The notes: generated from the letters alone by a model not told the origin. Positions 49,703 to 61,262 are shown, counted from the first letter of the stretch. The stretch: 62,185 bases of DNA from Rhizophagus sp. LPA8_4_AMF (GCA_021464525.1 JADRCO010000054.1:1-62185); one strand, 5' to 3'. A program made the numbers and translations.

Positions 49703-50076
49703 TGTTAAATAATGATCAGTTTTATAATTTGTACTTACGAAATGAAAATCTGGTACGTCCTTTATCTTTTTCACTACGGCAGTCTTCTTAATATTTCCAT
49801 ACGCCTCAATTAATTTTGTATCAAATATTATTTCAGGTTTATCATGTTTTTAATCCATTTACACAAAAATTCGAATTATATAAAATAATTCGTCTTCATT
49901 CAAACTTTTTAAAGCTTCCATCATCTTACTATCATTCCTTGGAGCACAAATAATTAATGCGAAAAAACTCTTCTATTGAAGGTTTTTTAGATTTTTTCTT
50001 TTCTTTTTTTTGAAGATGAGCTCTTTGATACGCAATTGTTTGAGGATCAATAGGTATACAAGATCTTTTTCAGGTA
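49318..50076 (-). pseudogene. Broken 3' fragment of the NOL11-like gene (copy A)
   Basis: The minus strand matches exons 4 and 5 of the intact gene at 52014-53983 (phrases KKIKDVPDFHFVSTNYK, FPTFIIFKKFHPLPTHISNLITQELTIYE). Internal deletions, shifted frames in exons 4 and 5, and absence of exons 1-3 make it non-functional. The piece corresponding to the last intron has been replaced by a (TTA)n microsatellite. Confidence 0.8.
49663..49702 (+). repeat. (TTA)n microsatellite
   Basis: An uninterrupted TTA run of about 13 units lies in the decayed intron region of the NOL11-like fragment. Copy B has a T-rich tract there instead. Confidence 0.85.
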
Positions 50077-50085
50077 TTGAACGTC

Positions 50086-52934
50086 ATAAAATTTCTGAAA
50101 ACGATTAATTTGATTGTCAACTCCCATGATCATTACAGTAGATCAAAAAAAATAAAGCTTTCTCACATTTACAAATGGGCTCCAAAGTTCTAAATAATAA
50201 ATTAAAATGATGTACTAACTATTCGCAGCTTCCTCATGGTAATCAATCATATAGTAAGCATTAAGTAAACATATAGAGTATAATATATCCATATGCGGGA
50301 GATTATTTACCATTTACAGAAAGCAACTATTATGATGTATATGATGTACAGAGACCAATCCTATACGAGTGATTTGAGATGAATCTTGATAAAGTTGAAT
50401 ATCGACGCAGCCTCTTTTAATTTTAGAAAAAACTGTAATAATAAATGAGATCAAAATCACAAAGATGTTCAATTAGCGGATTTTTAGATATAAAAGGTAA
50501 ATGACCTTTAAATAATTTACAGTTACGATCGGGTTTTGTTAATCAAATTCACGATATTACATAATTAATCCGGACTTGTTTTCATGAAATACCTAAGTCG
50601 GATTATTAAAACCACTGGTACTAGGAAATGTGAGTAATCACATGGGATTTGCAGATTACTTTTTGTGCACATTATTATTATTACTAATGTATTCTTGGTA
50701 CTCATGAATTCCATGACTTCGAACCCTGAACAGATGAGTATAAAAATAGACCTTTTCGCTATAATTCTACTTCTTTAAGTTCTTTACATTTTATTAATAA
50801 ACCAACAATGTCTGTGTTTAAAATTGCAGGAATATGCGGATCACTTCGTAAAGATAGCTGTAATAAAAAATTACTTCTTCGTATACAACAATTATGTTCT
50901 GAACATATCAAAGGAGCTATCTATCGAAATCATCGATTGGAGTCAAGTGCCCATTTATAATCAGGTGCTCAGTGCTTCACATAAAAAAAAAACTCCGAAT
51001 TAAGCATTATTACTTTAAATATATAAGGATCTCGAATCTAATCCTCCACAATCGGTACTTGATTTCAAAAATTCTCTCGCTGACCATGATGCAATCATAT
51101 AGGTAAACGTAATAATAGTTTAAATCTTTTAATAAATTTTTTTTTTATTGACAAAATTTTATCCTTATTTTAGAATATAACTACAGCATTCCGGGTAAAT
51201 AAAATTAAAATTTCAGTAATAATAAATAAGTTATTTTATATATATATTTTACTTTTATTAGTCCATTGAAAAATGCAATAGATTGGGCAAGTAGGCCCGT
51301 TGGCGATCGTGGACATGTATTTGCGGGTAAGACCGCAGCAATAATAGGTGCCGCTGGTACTTCGGGTTCTGGATGCGCTCCATTTGTTTTAAGACAGTCT
51401 TTAGTTTCTTGGATATGGTTCCGGTTATAAGTAAATAACTTTTTTTCATTATATATATGATATGTTTAATATATGTATTATATACTAAATTTTTATTAAA
51501 ATTATTTATACATTAGACCTTTGATTACGATTGCTGACGCTGTCCATGCTTTTAATGAAGATGGTAGCTTAGTTAATAAGCATTTTGAAAATAAGATTAT
51601 TAAGGTATTGCAATATCTCGTTAAATTAGGAAAACAATTAAAAATTGACCCAGAATAATATAGCAAAAGGTCCAAAAATTATGTGAAATAATATGGATCT
51701 TGTAAATTTAAAAAATCCATTTCTAAATTACAAATGAAGTTGTAACTATTTATTTGCTAAGTTTTCTTGTGTAAAATCCCATTTCCCGTAAAGGCTAATT
51801 AAATATTATGTACGCCACAGATAAAGTTAATCTGGCCCAAATTATCAAATTTTGGCGGAAATAATTACCTTTGATTAGTATGGGGTAATCTACATAATCT
51901 ACATATTTTAATTAAATGCTTTGCAAAAAACGTTGATTTTTTTAATATAATTTTATGAATTTTTGACATTTGAGATTTCAGCGTGCTAGATTAAAATAAA
52001 ATACATAAAAAAATTAATTGATATCTGCCATTTTTTCTCGCTCTTTATTTGTGTCATCATCATTATCTAATTCGACATGCACATCATTATCATATTCATC
52101 CATATCAATATTTTCTTCATCTAATATAGGATTTTCATTTTCTTCCCCAAAAAAGCTAAATAATTCTACTGAATAAATAGGTATATCCCCATCATTTAAC
52201 CAATAATTGTTCTTCTTTCCATTATCTTTTGATTGTTCCGTCGGGAGCATTTTTTCTGACTTTCTTTTCCTTTCAATCTCTTGATGATTTCGGTGAAATA
52301 ATTCTAAACATCCCCTCATAGATTCCAATGACTCATATATTGTTAATTCTTGTGTTATTAAATTTGATATATGAGTAAGAAGTGGATGGAATTTTTTGGA
52401 AATAATAAAAGTAGGAAAATGTATATCAAAAATTAAGGTCATAAAATCTATAGCCTATTAAATATTATTTTTTAAAAAAAAGATTATAATATTTCAAATT
52501 AATATTTTTTATTTTTTATTTTTTTTTTTTGTTAAATAATGATCAGCTTTATAATTTGTACTTACGAAATGAAAATCTGGTACATCCTTTATCTTTTTCA
52601 ATACAGCAGCCTTCTTACTAGAAAATTCATATTTTCCATACGCCTCAATTAATGTTGTATCAAATTTTATTTCAGTTTTATCATGTTTTTCAATCCATTT
52701 ACACAAAATTTGAATTATATAAAATAATTCGTCTTCATTCAAACTTTTTAAAGCTTCCATCATCTTACTATCATTCCTTGGAGCACAAATAATTAATGCG
52801 AAAAACTCTTCTATTGAAGGTTTTTTAGATTTTTTCTTTTCTTTTTTTGAAGATGATGAACTCTTTGATACCAATTGTTTTGAGGATGATAGTGATATCA
52901 AGTGTTTCAATAGGTATACAAGATCTTTTTCAGG
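50086..52934. repeat. Tandem segmental duplication, copy B
   Basis: A direct repeat of 47116-50076 with many indels. The right edge lies near the phrase ACAAGATCTTTTTCAGGTA at about 52918-52936, inside exon 4 of the NOL11-like gene. The same phrase ends copy A at about 50058-50076. Confidence 0.85.
50808..51658 (+). pseudogene. Decayed second copy of the FMN reductase gene
   Basis: All five exons of the intact gene can be aligned, but several changes break it. A 1-nt insertion in exon 1 (near 50922, GCTATCTATCG for GCTACTATCG) shifts the frame. About 13 nt are lost at the end of exon 2, just before the donor (near 51100). The exon 4 acceptor lacks one G (near 51262), and single-base losses occur in exon 4. 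The Gly/Ser repeat insertion seen in the intact copy is shorter here. The microexon sequence is still present near 51174-51194. Confidence 0.88.
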
Positions 52935-53983
52935 TACATCGGTAACATGAATTATAGCAAGTTTCAATATGCCCTATCAATTTATGAAATTCTGTCAATA
53001 AATAGAACAATGAAATTACCATTTTTTTTTCTAAAAAGAGAAATTTTAAAATTTACCCATGAATTTCTTTCGATAAAAGCTTTCACGATTCCATCTTTCA
53101 CATAAATGTCAGATAAGAGGTTTTTCTCAATAAGATATTGGAATAAAGAAGCAGACCAAAATTTCATATTAGGCGTTCCATCTGGATTTTGTGATATGCA
53201 ATATGATACTACTTTTTTGATAAAATCATTCGAAAATATAGGTATACGTGTGTTCGTCTAAGTTTTTCAGGATGATGCAAGAATGATTGTTTTATAAGAC
53301 TTTTTAAAATGTTTGTTGTATGACAAAAAAATGATTATTTACCTTGACGAATTCTCTTGACTTCATTTCTATATATTCGGATTGCAGTGATACATTTTGT
53401 CCTTCCTCCATTTCTTTTTGCCATGAAGATAATGTGAATATTTTATCTTCATTATTATCTGTATTATTTAAATTAATATCCTGGTCTTTAGTGGTTTGAT
53501 TAACATTACGAGGTTGTTTTAAATAAATTTTTAGGTATTCATCATATTTCTTAGGTTCAATTGAATGGTTCTTTAATCTAGATTTTAAATATTGTGATTC
53601 GCTTTTCGTTGCGAAGTTTTCAATTTTTTTTTCAATCTCCTTTCCAGTAGGAGTTAAAATAGGATCTAGAATATCAGCAAGTAAATTAGATTCGTTTTGC
53701 AAATAACTCTGATTTTTCTTTTTAGCATTTTTGTTAGCAAGCTCTGGCTTAATTCCGTTCACCTAAAAAATATATTTTAAAGAAAAAGGAATTTATTAAA
53801 AAGTATCTAAATAAAAAATTTATACTTGAATAAAACATATAACACTACCTGTTTGTCAATTCCATTTTCTGTGATACTTGCGTCTCTAATTTCCTTCTCT
53901 TCTATTTCCAAACTCCCGTCTGTTTCATTTAAGCGATTTAATGCTTCCAACAACGTCATTGATAAAAGATTACTAGAAAACAT
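52014..53983 (-). CDS. NOL11 C-terminal-like nucleolar protein (short form)
   Basis: Five exons (53983-53849, 53762-53343, 53257-53057, 52973-52566, 52454-52014) join in phase to 534 aa. Residues 1-190 are charged and low in complexity (KNAKKKNQSYLQNESN, EKKIENFATKSES). The remainder is helical: MKFWSASLFQYLIEKNLLSD, DVPEKDLVYLLKHLISL, FFALIICAPRNDSKMMEAL, LNEDELFYIIQILCKWIE, then KKFHPLLTHISNLITQELTIYESLESMRG and IPIYSVELFSFFGEE. This resembles the C-terminal half of NOL11, a small-subunit processome factor for rRNA transcription and processing. The N-terminal beta-propeller of NOL11 is absent; the gene starts right next to EF-Ts. The C-terminus is acidic. Family assignment is inference. Exons 4-5 lie in duplication copy B. 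Confidence 0.6.
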
Positions 53984-54197
53984 TGAGTACTAAGAGTGAG
54001 TTTATGACGAAAAAAATTAAAAAAAAATATTAATAAATGAGCAAAAAGTATTCAATACCTGATCAAGGATCAGTCAAAAATAGATCGTCTAAAAAAAAAA
54101 TTTTGTTTTTATGCGAACGAAAACCACGTGACTGTGGAGCAAATAACGGTTACACTTAATCACGTGAATATTTTAAAATAAACATTTTATACAGATT

Positions 54198-55446
54198 TTA
54201 TTTCATAACTTCTTTAGCAAAACCTCCTTCCGAATTTTTCATTCCTTCCCCACGCTCCCATCTTCTAAAATCTATTATTTCAATCGCGACTCCTAACTCT
54301 TTTTCTGTTTTCCCTATGACATTTTTTACACTGCCACCTCCAATTAAAAAATCTTGATTTAATAAAACATTTTCGTTTATATAATCATCCTTATTAATTC
54401 CATCTTGAATTACTTTAATATCATTTTGGCTAATGTACTTGGGATTAAATCCAACAACCTGTCTGGATAAATTTCTCAATAATTTAGTTATTGGTTCTGA
54501 AGAGTATAAGGAATTTTGTTTTGCAGGTCTACCTAATAATTTTATAACAATTAATCCTCCAATTCTTCCTGTAAATGAATCATCCCCATGAACATAACCA
54601 CCTGTCAAAATGTAACTATTTTCATTTGAAGATTCGTTATTATCTGGAAACACTACGGCTTCAGCTCTACGTAAACTAATGTTTTCACCTAATTTAGCTA
54701 CAAGTTCCGATATAGATTCTTGAACGGTAGTTAAAGAAAGATTAACAGAAGATGATGAAGTTGATGGATGAGGAAGCAAAGGTGAAGATTGGAGAAGTGA
54801 AAGTGGTATTGATTGAATGAATGAGGCAGAATTGGAAGATGACGAATAATTAGGCGCAATATCGGAAGATAGTAAAAGAGATGTAGATGCGATTTGAGTA
54901 ACAAATTGTTGGAAAAGAGTATTACGCGAAACAAAGTCAGTTTCGCAATTTACCTACCATTTTAGTATAATCCGTGAATAATTTATGAATTAATAAACAT
55001 ATATACATAGCAATAATAATATTTTGTGGGAGTAAAAAAAAGGCAATTTACTTAAAAAAAAATAGTTGTATAAATACCTCAACAATTGCACCTCTCGTAT
55101 TTCCCATAACTTCTTTTCCTTTCGCCAATACAATTCCAATCAATCCCTCTTTAGAAACTCTTCCTTTAAGTTTTTCAGCTTTAGCAACACCACTAGTTTT
55201 AGAATCTTCTAAAATCCACGATAATGCTACGTTATAATCATTATCATGCTTTGTTAACGCTTCTTTTGCTTTTGTAATACTAACTTGCGTTTCTTGCCGT
55301 AATTGTTGTAAAAGTTTTAAATTCGGTTTTACAGTTGTATAAAACCTATATGCAATTGTAGAAGAAGGAAAGCCAAACGAGGATAGAAATGCTAAAGGGA
55401 GTTTTTGAGAAACTCTAAACATGTTTACGAATGAATTTCTTATCAT
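54198..55446 (-). CDS. tsf1: Mitochondrial translation elongation factor Ts
   Basis: Two exons (55446-55078 and 54953-54198) join in phase 0 to 374 aa. The factor releases GDP from mitochondrial EF-Tu. Residues 1-45 look like a mitochondrial presequence (MIRNSFVNMFRVSQK, RFYTT). The UBA-like N-terminal domain follows (LLQQLRQETQVSITKAKEALTKHDNDYNVALSWI), then the core motif IVEVNCETDFVSRN, which spans the exon junction at residues 123/124. The core continues with a Ser-rich insertion (about 160-195) and YVHGDDSFTGRIGGLIVIKL. It ends with DFLIGGGSVKNVIGKTEKELG. The start was put at the ATG at 55446; an upstream TTG is also in frame. Budding yeast lacks this factor, other fungi keep it. Intact. 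It is divergent from the RUS gene that starts 148 bp away. Confidence 0.9.
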
Positions 55447-55594
55447 CAAAGTTATCTAAGATAATCAAATATCAATTACTATTTTAGAAAGTATACAAAT
55501 TACACTCCTGTTTTTTTGATCATCCGTATCGTTATCGCATCAGACCTCATTCTCTCAGTTTAAGTTCGAGAAATCTCATAAAACCTTTAAAAAC

Positions 55595-57715
55595 ATGATT
55601 TTAAACTTCGCATGGAAAGCATGGGAAGGAGATATCTGGCGCAAATCTTTAAGGCATTTATCCTTTATAGCAAACACTTCGAGTAATACGCGACGAAATT
55701 TGAATTTGCAATACAGAAAGTTAGACTCTCGAACTTTATATAATTCTAATAAAAATTCTAATGTACAAACTCATCAATCAATTCGTGTTAAACAACACAC
55801 TGGTAGATTCTTACGTTCTAAACTAACCATAATTAGTTTTCCTCCTGACGAAAAAAACGAATCATCCAAGATATTTAATGAACCGAAAATGACATACGAG
55901 CACTTACCATTACGTTCCATTAAAAAAACCTCAATTAATGACTTAATTTTAGAAGGAAAAAGACAAATGATTAAGGCATTTATGCCAAAAGGATATCCAG
56001 ATTCAGTTACTAAAAATTACTGGGGATTTGTAAAATGGCAATTCCTTCATAATGTAGCAGGATCAGTTACGGGAGGTAAGTTTAAATTTGAATGCCAAAA
56101 CTGTTTAATAATAACAGTAACGTTGATCGTTAGCTTTACATAGTTCTGTCGACGCAGTCCTTGCTATACGCTATGGGACTTGGAGCAAAGTCAATTCCTG
56201 TATGTCAAAACAAGTTACAATAGTGCAATATGCGGCTTTGTTGGAGAGAATAAAATATCTAATATATCTATTTCATCCACAAAGCTCGCTGCAGCATTGA
56301 ATTGGATAATTAAAGATGGTTTAGGTCAATTAGGCGGTGTAATTTATGCCGCGTTCATTAGTGACCGTTTTGATTCTGAACCAAAACGTCATCGCTTTCA
56401 AGCAACTGTCGCAATGCAGATTGCTTCAATCTTAGAATTATTGGCGCCATTATGGCCGGGCTCGTTTTTGCTAATTGCTTCAATTTCAAATATAGGTAAA
56501 TTTTGCGATGATACAATATACAGTAATATAAGAATTGTCAATTTAACAAATTTATTGCATATAGGTAAAAATATTGCATGGTTAGCTGGGTCTGCAACAA
56601 GGTAATTTGTACAAATATTTTATTATTTGACATATTAAGAATGTTTATTTAATTTTATATTTAGAGCACAGATGCATAAGACATTCACGCTAAGAGATAA
56701 GTAAGTTAAATTCTGGCTACGATTTTGTTGCGATAGGAAATTAAATTAGCTGTCATTTGTTGTAATAGTTTAGGAGACATTACCGGAAAGTCAGGATCGC
56801 AAACTACGGCAGCAAGTTTAATAGGCATGTTAGCTTTTTATAGTTCACATTTGTTTCCATACTTTAACGTTCGATTTTATATAAAATTAAACAGGAACGG
56901 CACTTGGTGTTATCATAAGCGGTACTATTACCAAATATAATCCAGATATTACTGCTGCAACATCTGCTGTTCAACCTATTATTCCAATCTTTCTTGCGTT
57001 TGTTCCATTTTCATTTTTCAACATTTATGGTAATTATAGATCTAGTCTCTATGTAACTACTAGTACCTTAAATGTCCCACGTGCAGAAATGATTCTATAT
57101 GGCTTGTTAAATCAACTTGATGGAGCAACAACATTGTCAAAGATCAGAGATCTTATACCGTCGTCAAGAGAAGTTTCATCTGAGGAGATATTTGTTGGAC
57201 GTTATCATTCTCCATTTGAAATACCATTGGAAATAGAACCAGCTTTGCATCATTATACTTCTAAAAAGCATGTTCATGATTTGCATGCTGCGTTGAAACA
57301 AAAAGGGTTACTTCATTCTGAGGAATACTTCATTTTACATGTCCCATATCACCATTTGTTTGGCAATTTAAGAAAAATGAAACGTCCTGTACAACAAAAT
57401 TTTCACCGACATAAACACCATACTCAGTTGCCTGGTAACAGACAACATCTTTCATTGTGGTTTTCGCAAAATGCTAACACTAGAGACATGATCAAGGGAT
57501 TTTGTCACGCATGTGCGATTAGATATGCTCTAGAATATGTTGACCCTGCCACGTCCGAAGATAAAGATCAAGTGTTAAATATTATCCGAGATACTCATAC
57601 CTTAGTGGAGAATTCATTTGAGAGTCTTATTAGTGCACTTGAGAGTAAAGAGTGGGAAACTGGACATGTTTTCTTTACAGAAAGAGATGATGGAAGACTA
57701 TTTGTTGAAAAATAA
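55595..57715 (+). CDS. RUS-family (DUF647) membrane protein
   Basis: Seven exons (55595-56075, 56144-56199, 56285-56495, 56565-56601, 56665-56700, 56769-56824, 56895-57715) join in phase to 565 aa. The family is named after plant ROOT UVB SENSITIVE and animal RUSF1; its role is unsettled. Residues 1-125 may hold a mitochondrial presequence (Arg/Ser/Asn-rich). The conserved core starts at MPKGYPDSVTKNYWGFVKWQ and runs through SLLYAMGLGAK, ALNWIIKDGLGQLGG, SNIGKNIAWLAGSATRAQMHKTF and NLGDITGKSGSQTTAASLIG, with several hydrophobic segments. The soluble C-terminus has EEYFILHVPY-type phrases and is His-rich near residue 465. Two exons are only 36-37 nt. The intron after SLIG starts GC (GCATGT, 56825-56894), the only donor that fits. 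Intact. Confidence 0.87.
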
Positions 57716-57878
57716 AAACTCATTATTCGTAATTTATTGTAATTAAAGACAGTATTTATAGTAACTACTGACGAGAAGATCGTCACGTCACGTGAATAAA
57801 TTTTTTTTTTCGATTTTTGATCTCGAGTTTAACTGTTGAGTTATTCGTTTGCTTCGCTCGCAATGAAGCTTATTGAAT

Positions 57879-59044
57879 ATGAGTTATAATACTGAAAAAT
57901 CTCAGCTTATACACTTTCTTGTAGTATTAGCACTACTTCTAGTTTTGGCTTTACTTATCACGCCAGTTTTTTGGTCTTTTGTTGCAATCATCCACATTTT
58001 TGTTTCGATCCTTCAGCTTATAGCTAAGATTTGTACGTCGTCTGTTAGAATAATATCGCTTATTGCAAGACGTGCTCTTAAAGCTGGCTCATCCTGTGCA
58101 AATACTAATGGATATCGTGATGTTGTGAGAAATATAAATGGAGTACAAATACATTTAATCCTCACAATTGGAGTTGGCTTCGGTGCGCACAGATTCTACA
58201 ATCTAGTTGAAGAACGGTACGTGTTGATATATTTGTAGAAGTATTTACTTTGAATTTTTGAAATAACATAAAATAACCTGTAAAAATACTTAGCATTCAA
58301 TTATTCAATTTAATAATAATAATCATAGTCCAAAATTTCGTCTTCAATTATATATACCCGATGAACCAGAAATCATGCCAAGAAAAGAACAATCCGGGAT
58401 GAGATTGAGTAAGTGAGAATAGAATCGAATTAATCGTATAAGTGTTTCATTTAAAATATGTTTACTAATAAATTTTTTGGTCCTTATTATGAATGATAAA
58501 GAGACGCAATCTCTACCCATTTATATTAGGTATAGACCACATGTGCCATCACCACTCGGACCTAATTATATCGTAGAATGGAAAGAATTAATTGATTTTT
58601 ATCTTTCTAAAAGATACGCCTCGGAAATCTCAAATGGAACAAGGTTGTCTACAACAGTAAGTTTTCGTTGATGATTTGTGAATTCGATTATTTTTTCCTA
58701 AATTCTAATAAAAGTGATGATGTGTAGAAAGAAATTAGTGAGTTAATTGTTCGCTCTAACAAGAATACATGTGTCTCTAGCGAAAAGAGAGTTGACAGCC
58801 ACAATGTAAAGGAATTTGATTCGTAAGTTATAATATGATAAAATTTCTATTATTTAATCGATTTATTTAATCGATTCATTTTTTTAGTATCGAGATTCCT
58901 GAAGTAAACCCTTGGATCAATGAGACAAGAAATAAAGTGGTTCAACAAAAGAGAACCAATTTAAGCCCACAGGAAACTTTAAATGCGGCTCGCACACAAC
59001 TTAAACTTCTATTAAGAAGTCACAAGAAGCGATGCAACTGTTAA
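57879..59044 (+). CDS. Unrecognised membrane protein, five exons
   Basis: Exons 57879-58216, 58329-58408, 58502-58656, 58728-58822 and 58888-59044 join in phase to 274 aa. Residues about 9-32 (QLIHFLVVLALLLVLALLI) and 33-55 (FWSFVAIIHIFVSILQLIA) are two closely spaced membrane segments. A basic stretch (RIISLIARRALKAG) and a possible third hydrophobic stretch (VQIHLILTIGVGFGAHRF) follow. The rest is soluble, with KFRLQLYIPDEPEIMPR and IRYRPHVPSPLGPNYIVEWK, which look conserved, and a Lys/Arg-rich tail ending CNC. The start is the ATG at 57879; a TTG two codons upstream is also in frame. Exon 3 uses an AAAG acceptor with a weak polypyrimidine tract. It begins 163 bp after the RUS gene on the same strand. 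No family is recognised. Confidence 0.65.
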
Positions 59045-59477
59045 ACATAAATTTTCTCTTTGATAGACCTATATATTTCGGAAAAAAAAATTATTTTCTC
59101 CGCAGAATATAATCTTAATAATTTAGAATCATATAAAATAGAATTTAGAATTCCATAAGAGTTCTTCTAGAGCTATATCTTTAGAACTTTAGGATTACAT
59201 CTTAAAAGTAGTTTATATTAATCATTAATTTTAATTTTTTATTACAATATAGAGAGAAAAGTAATTAGTAATTTAATTAGATAACATTATTATAATATCA
59301 CAGGTAAAAAATTACAATTCAGTTCCAGTGCAATTTGTGTGCCAATGCTTATCCATAAAGAATGCATGGTCATACCTGCTTCCTAATTTGGAATAGACGA
59401 GATGATTGCAATTCCTATGTTTACTCAGCCAATCAGAATTTCAATATTTTATTCAATTAATAAAAGTTTCTTCCATG

Positions 59478-59805
59478 TAGGAATTGGAATCGATTCTAAT
59501 TTTGAGAATCGATTCTAAAATCGATTAATTGTGATTAATCGAATCTCAAGTGATCTCTGGTAACTCAGGCCAAGTTTATAGTGCTGGCCCGAATTACAAA
59601 ATTTGTGTAATGCAATCAAAATTTGTGTAACGCGAAAATGTGCAATAAAATTTTGTGTACTCGGTGGCTAAACTATTTATCCGAAGTCACGTGAGTTATA
59701 ATTTTGCTGGCATTATAGATTCGATTTTTTTGGTGCGATTTTTGATGAATTGATTCTGATTCGATTTTTGATTAATTTGATTTTGGGAATTGATTCCAAT
59801 CCCTA
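59478..59805. mobile_element. Non-autonomous hAT-like MITE with 8-bp target duplication
   Basis: The element starts TAGGAATTGGAATCGATTC and ends in the reverse complement of TAGGGATTGGAATCAATTC. It is flanked by the direct repeat CTTCCATG (59470-59477 and 59806-59813). An 8-bp target duplication and TAGGG-type ends fit hAT transposons. The length is 328 bp with no coding capacity. Internal ATCGATT/AATCGATT repeats fold on themselves. Confidence 0.8.
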
Positions 59806-59894
59806 CTTCCATGTAGTATTTTTTTTTATTTAACTTCGGAAAGTAACACTATTTTTTTCTGAGCCAAATATCCCAATAAGAATGCAACACTATA

Positions 59895-60133
59895 GTATAC
59901 TAGGACCCTTCTACTCCTAAGATAGGTCACCCCTAAGCCTAAGGTAAGGTTTGTATGTAAAATTTATTGTAGATCCTATTATAAAAGGAAATTTTATGTT
60001 ACATTGTTATAATTTTTTTCCTTTTTAGCTAATTAACCAATAGAATTTAAGCTAATCCTAAGGTAAGGTTTCATATGAAAGTTGAAATTTTTTACAGTAA
60101 CATTTATTAGTAGTAGATGGGGTCCTAGTATAC
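59895..60133. mobile_element. Inverted-repeat element (239 bp)
   Basis: GTATACTAGGACCCTTCTAC (59895-59914) pairs with GTAGATGGGGTCCTAGTATAC (60113-60133). Inside, CCTAAGGTAAGGTTT occurs twice in direct order (about 59939 and 60058). No coding capacity. I could not fix a target duplication. Confidence 0.7.
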
Positions 60134-60612
60134 TCCAACTTCTACCTTCACTACTGTTGCTGAAAATGGGATGGTTTTGTTAGTGGATGATATTAAAAAA
60201 TATAAGAAGCTTATCAACTTTTTGCGTAAGAAGAGGACTTGGAACTTGGGGAGGAGAACTTAGAAATAAATAGCAAGCCAAGCAAAAGGTTAATGGTCGT
60301 AACTTTTTCAAGATAACCAAAGAAGAGCTTTAACATCATGGAATAAAATTGGGTCTTGCGACTAGACTTGTGGACTTTGCTAAGGAAATGTAAGGAGAAA
60401 AGGTTGAGGTCGTTCTTCTCGTACAAGATTAAGAAAGACTTGAGTGAGGTCTTGCGCAAGTACAGTATCAATAGCAATGACAGGTAAGTTAGGAGTAAAG
60501 CTCTGAATAGGTCAGTTCAGATTGGGTATTTACCAGTTCAGGTAAAACTAAGAACCAAATGAGAACTGAACCAAAACTGTCTGGTTTGGTTCAGATTTAC
60601 TTAAAAATGCAT

Positions 60613-60912
60613 AAAAATGCAAAAATTGGAATATCTCAGCAATCAGTGATCATATAAATGCATACTATAGCTTGTTGGAATCATCTCATCAAAACGCATT
60701 AAATGATAGTAAAATCAAGTCTCTAGCATCAATACATCAAGAGATAGCCTACAATAGATATAATTTACAAAATTGGTGCTAGAAAGCCATCTATCAATGA
60801 TAAAGAGATGATTAAGATGTCATTTAATTAGTCTCGATAAGACAATTCTAACTAGCCTTACTTTATATTTTTTAGATCACTGGATGATGAGATATTCCAA
60901 TTTTCGCATTTT
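60613..60912. mobile_element. Hairpin element with terminal inverted repeats (~300 bp)
   Basis: TGCAAAAATTGGAATATCTC (about 60618-60637, continuing to GATC at 60651) is mirrored by GAGATATTCCAATTTTCGCA at 60889-60908 with few mismatches. The inner halves also resemble each other in inverted order, but with more changes, so the whole element looks like an ageing foldback. Confidence 0.65.
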
Positions 60913-61262
60913 TTTAAAATTTTTGAATGTTAAAAATTAAAATTCATTTGTGCTATTACTCATTATCTACTGATTGTATAAAGACAAATTTATATTCATT
61001 AGAATCACCTTGCTGTAATGTGTCAAACGATATAATATTATATCTCTGACATTGATGGATGATCTTTTAACGTTGATTTTAAGTAAAAATTTAGAATATG
61101 CTATCCTATAATATATCGATGCTATAAATATAATATTATATCATTTAACGTATCGCAGTAAGGTGATTCTAATGAATATAAATTTGTCTTTATACAATCA
61201 GTAGATAATGAGTAATAGCACAAATCAAAATTTTAATTTTTAACATTTGAAAATTTTGAAAT
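60912..61262. repeat. Large inverted repeat (arms ~130 bp)
   Basis: The left arm (about 60912-61045) and right arm (about 61125-61262) are reverse complements. A stretch of about 60 bp (GCTATTACTCATTATCTACT... at 60952 paired with ...AGTAGATAATGAGTAATAGC ending at 61220) has no mismatch. The loop is about 80 bp. The element sits directly against the hairpin element at 60613-60912. Confidence 0.85.

Larger units (their letters stand above)
47116..50076. repeat. Tandem segmental duplication, copy A
   Basis: It starts at the CGTCATAAAATTTTCTGAAA phrase and contains an FMN reductase gene (plus) followed by the 3' part of a NOL11-like gene (minus). It matches copy B (50086-52934) in order and orientation with many small indels. 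Boundaries are approximate, read by eye. Confidence 0.85.
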
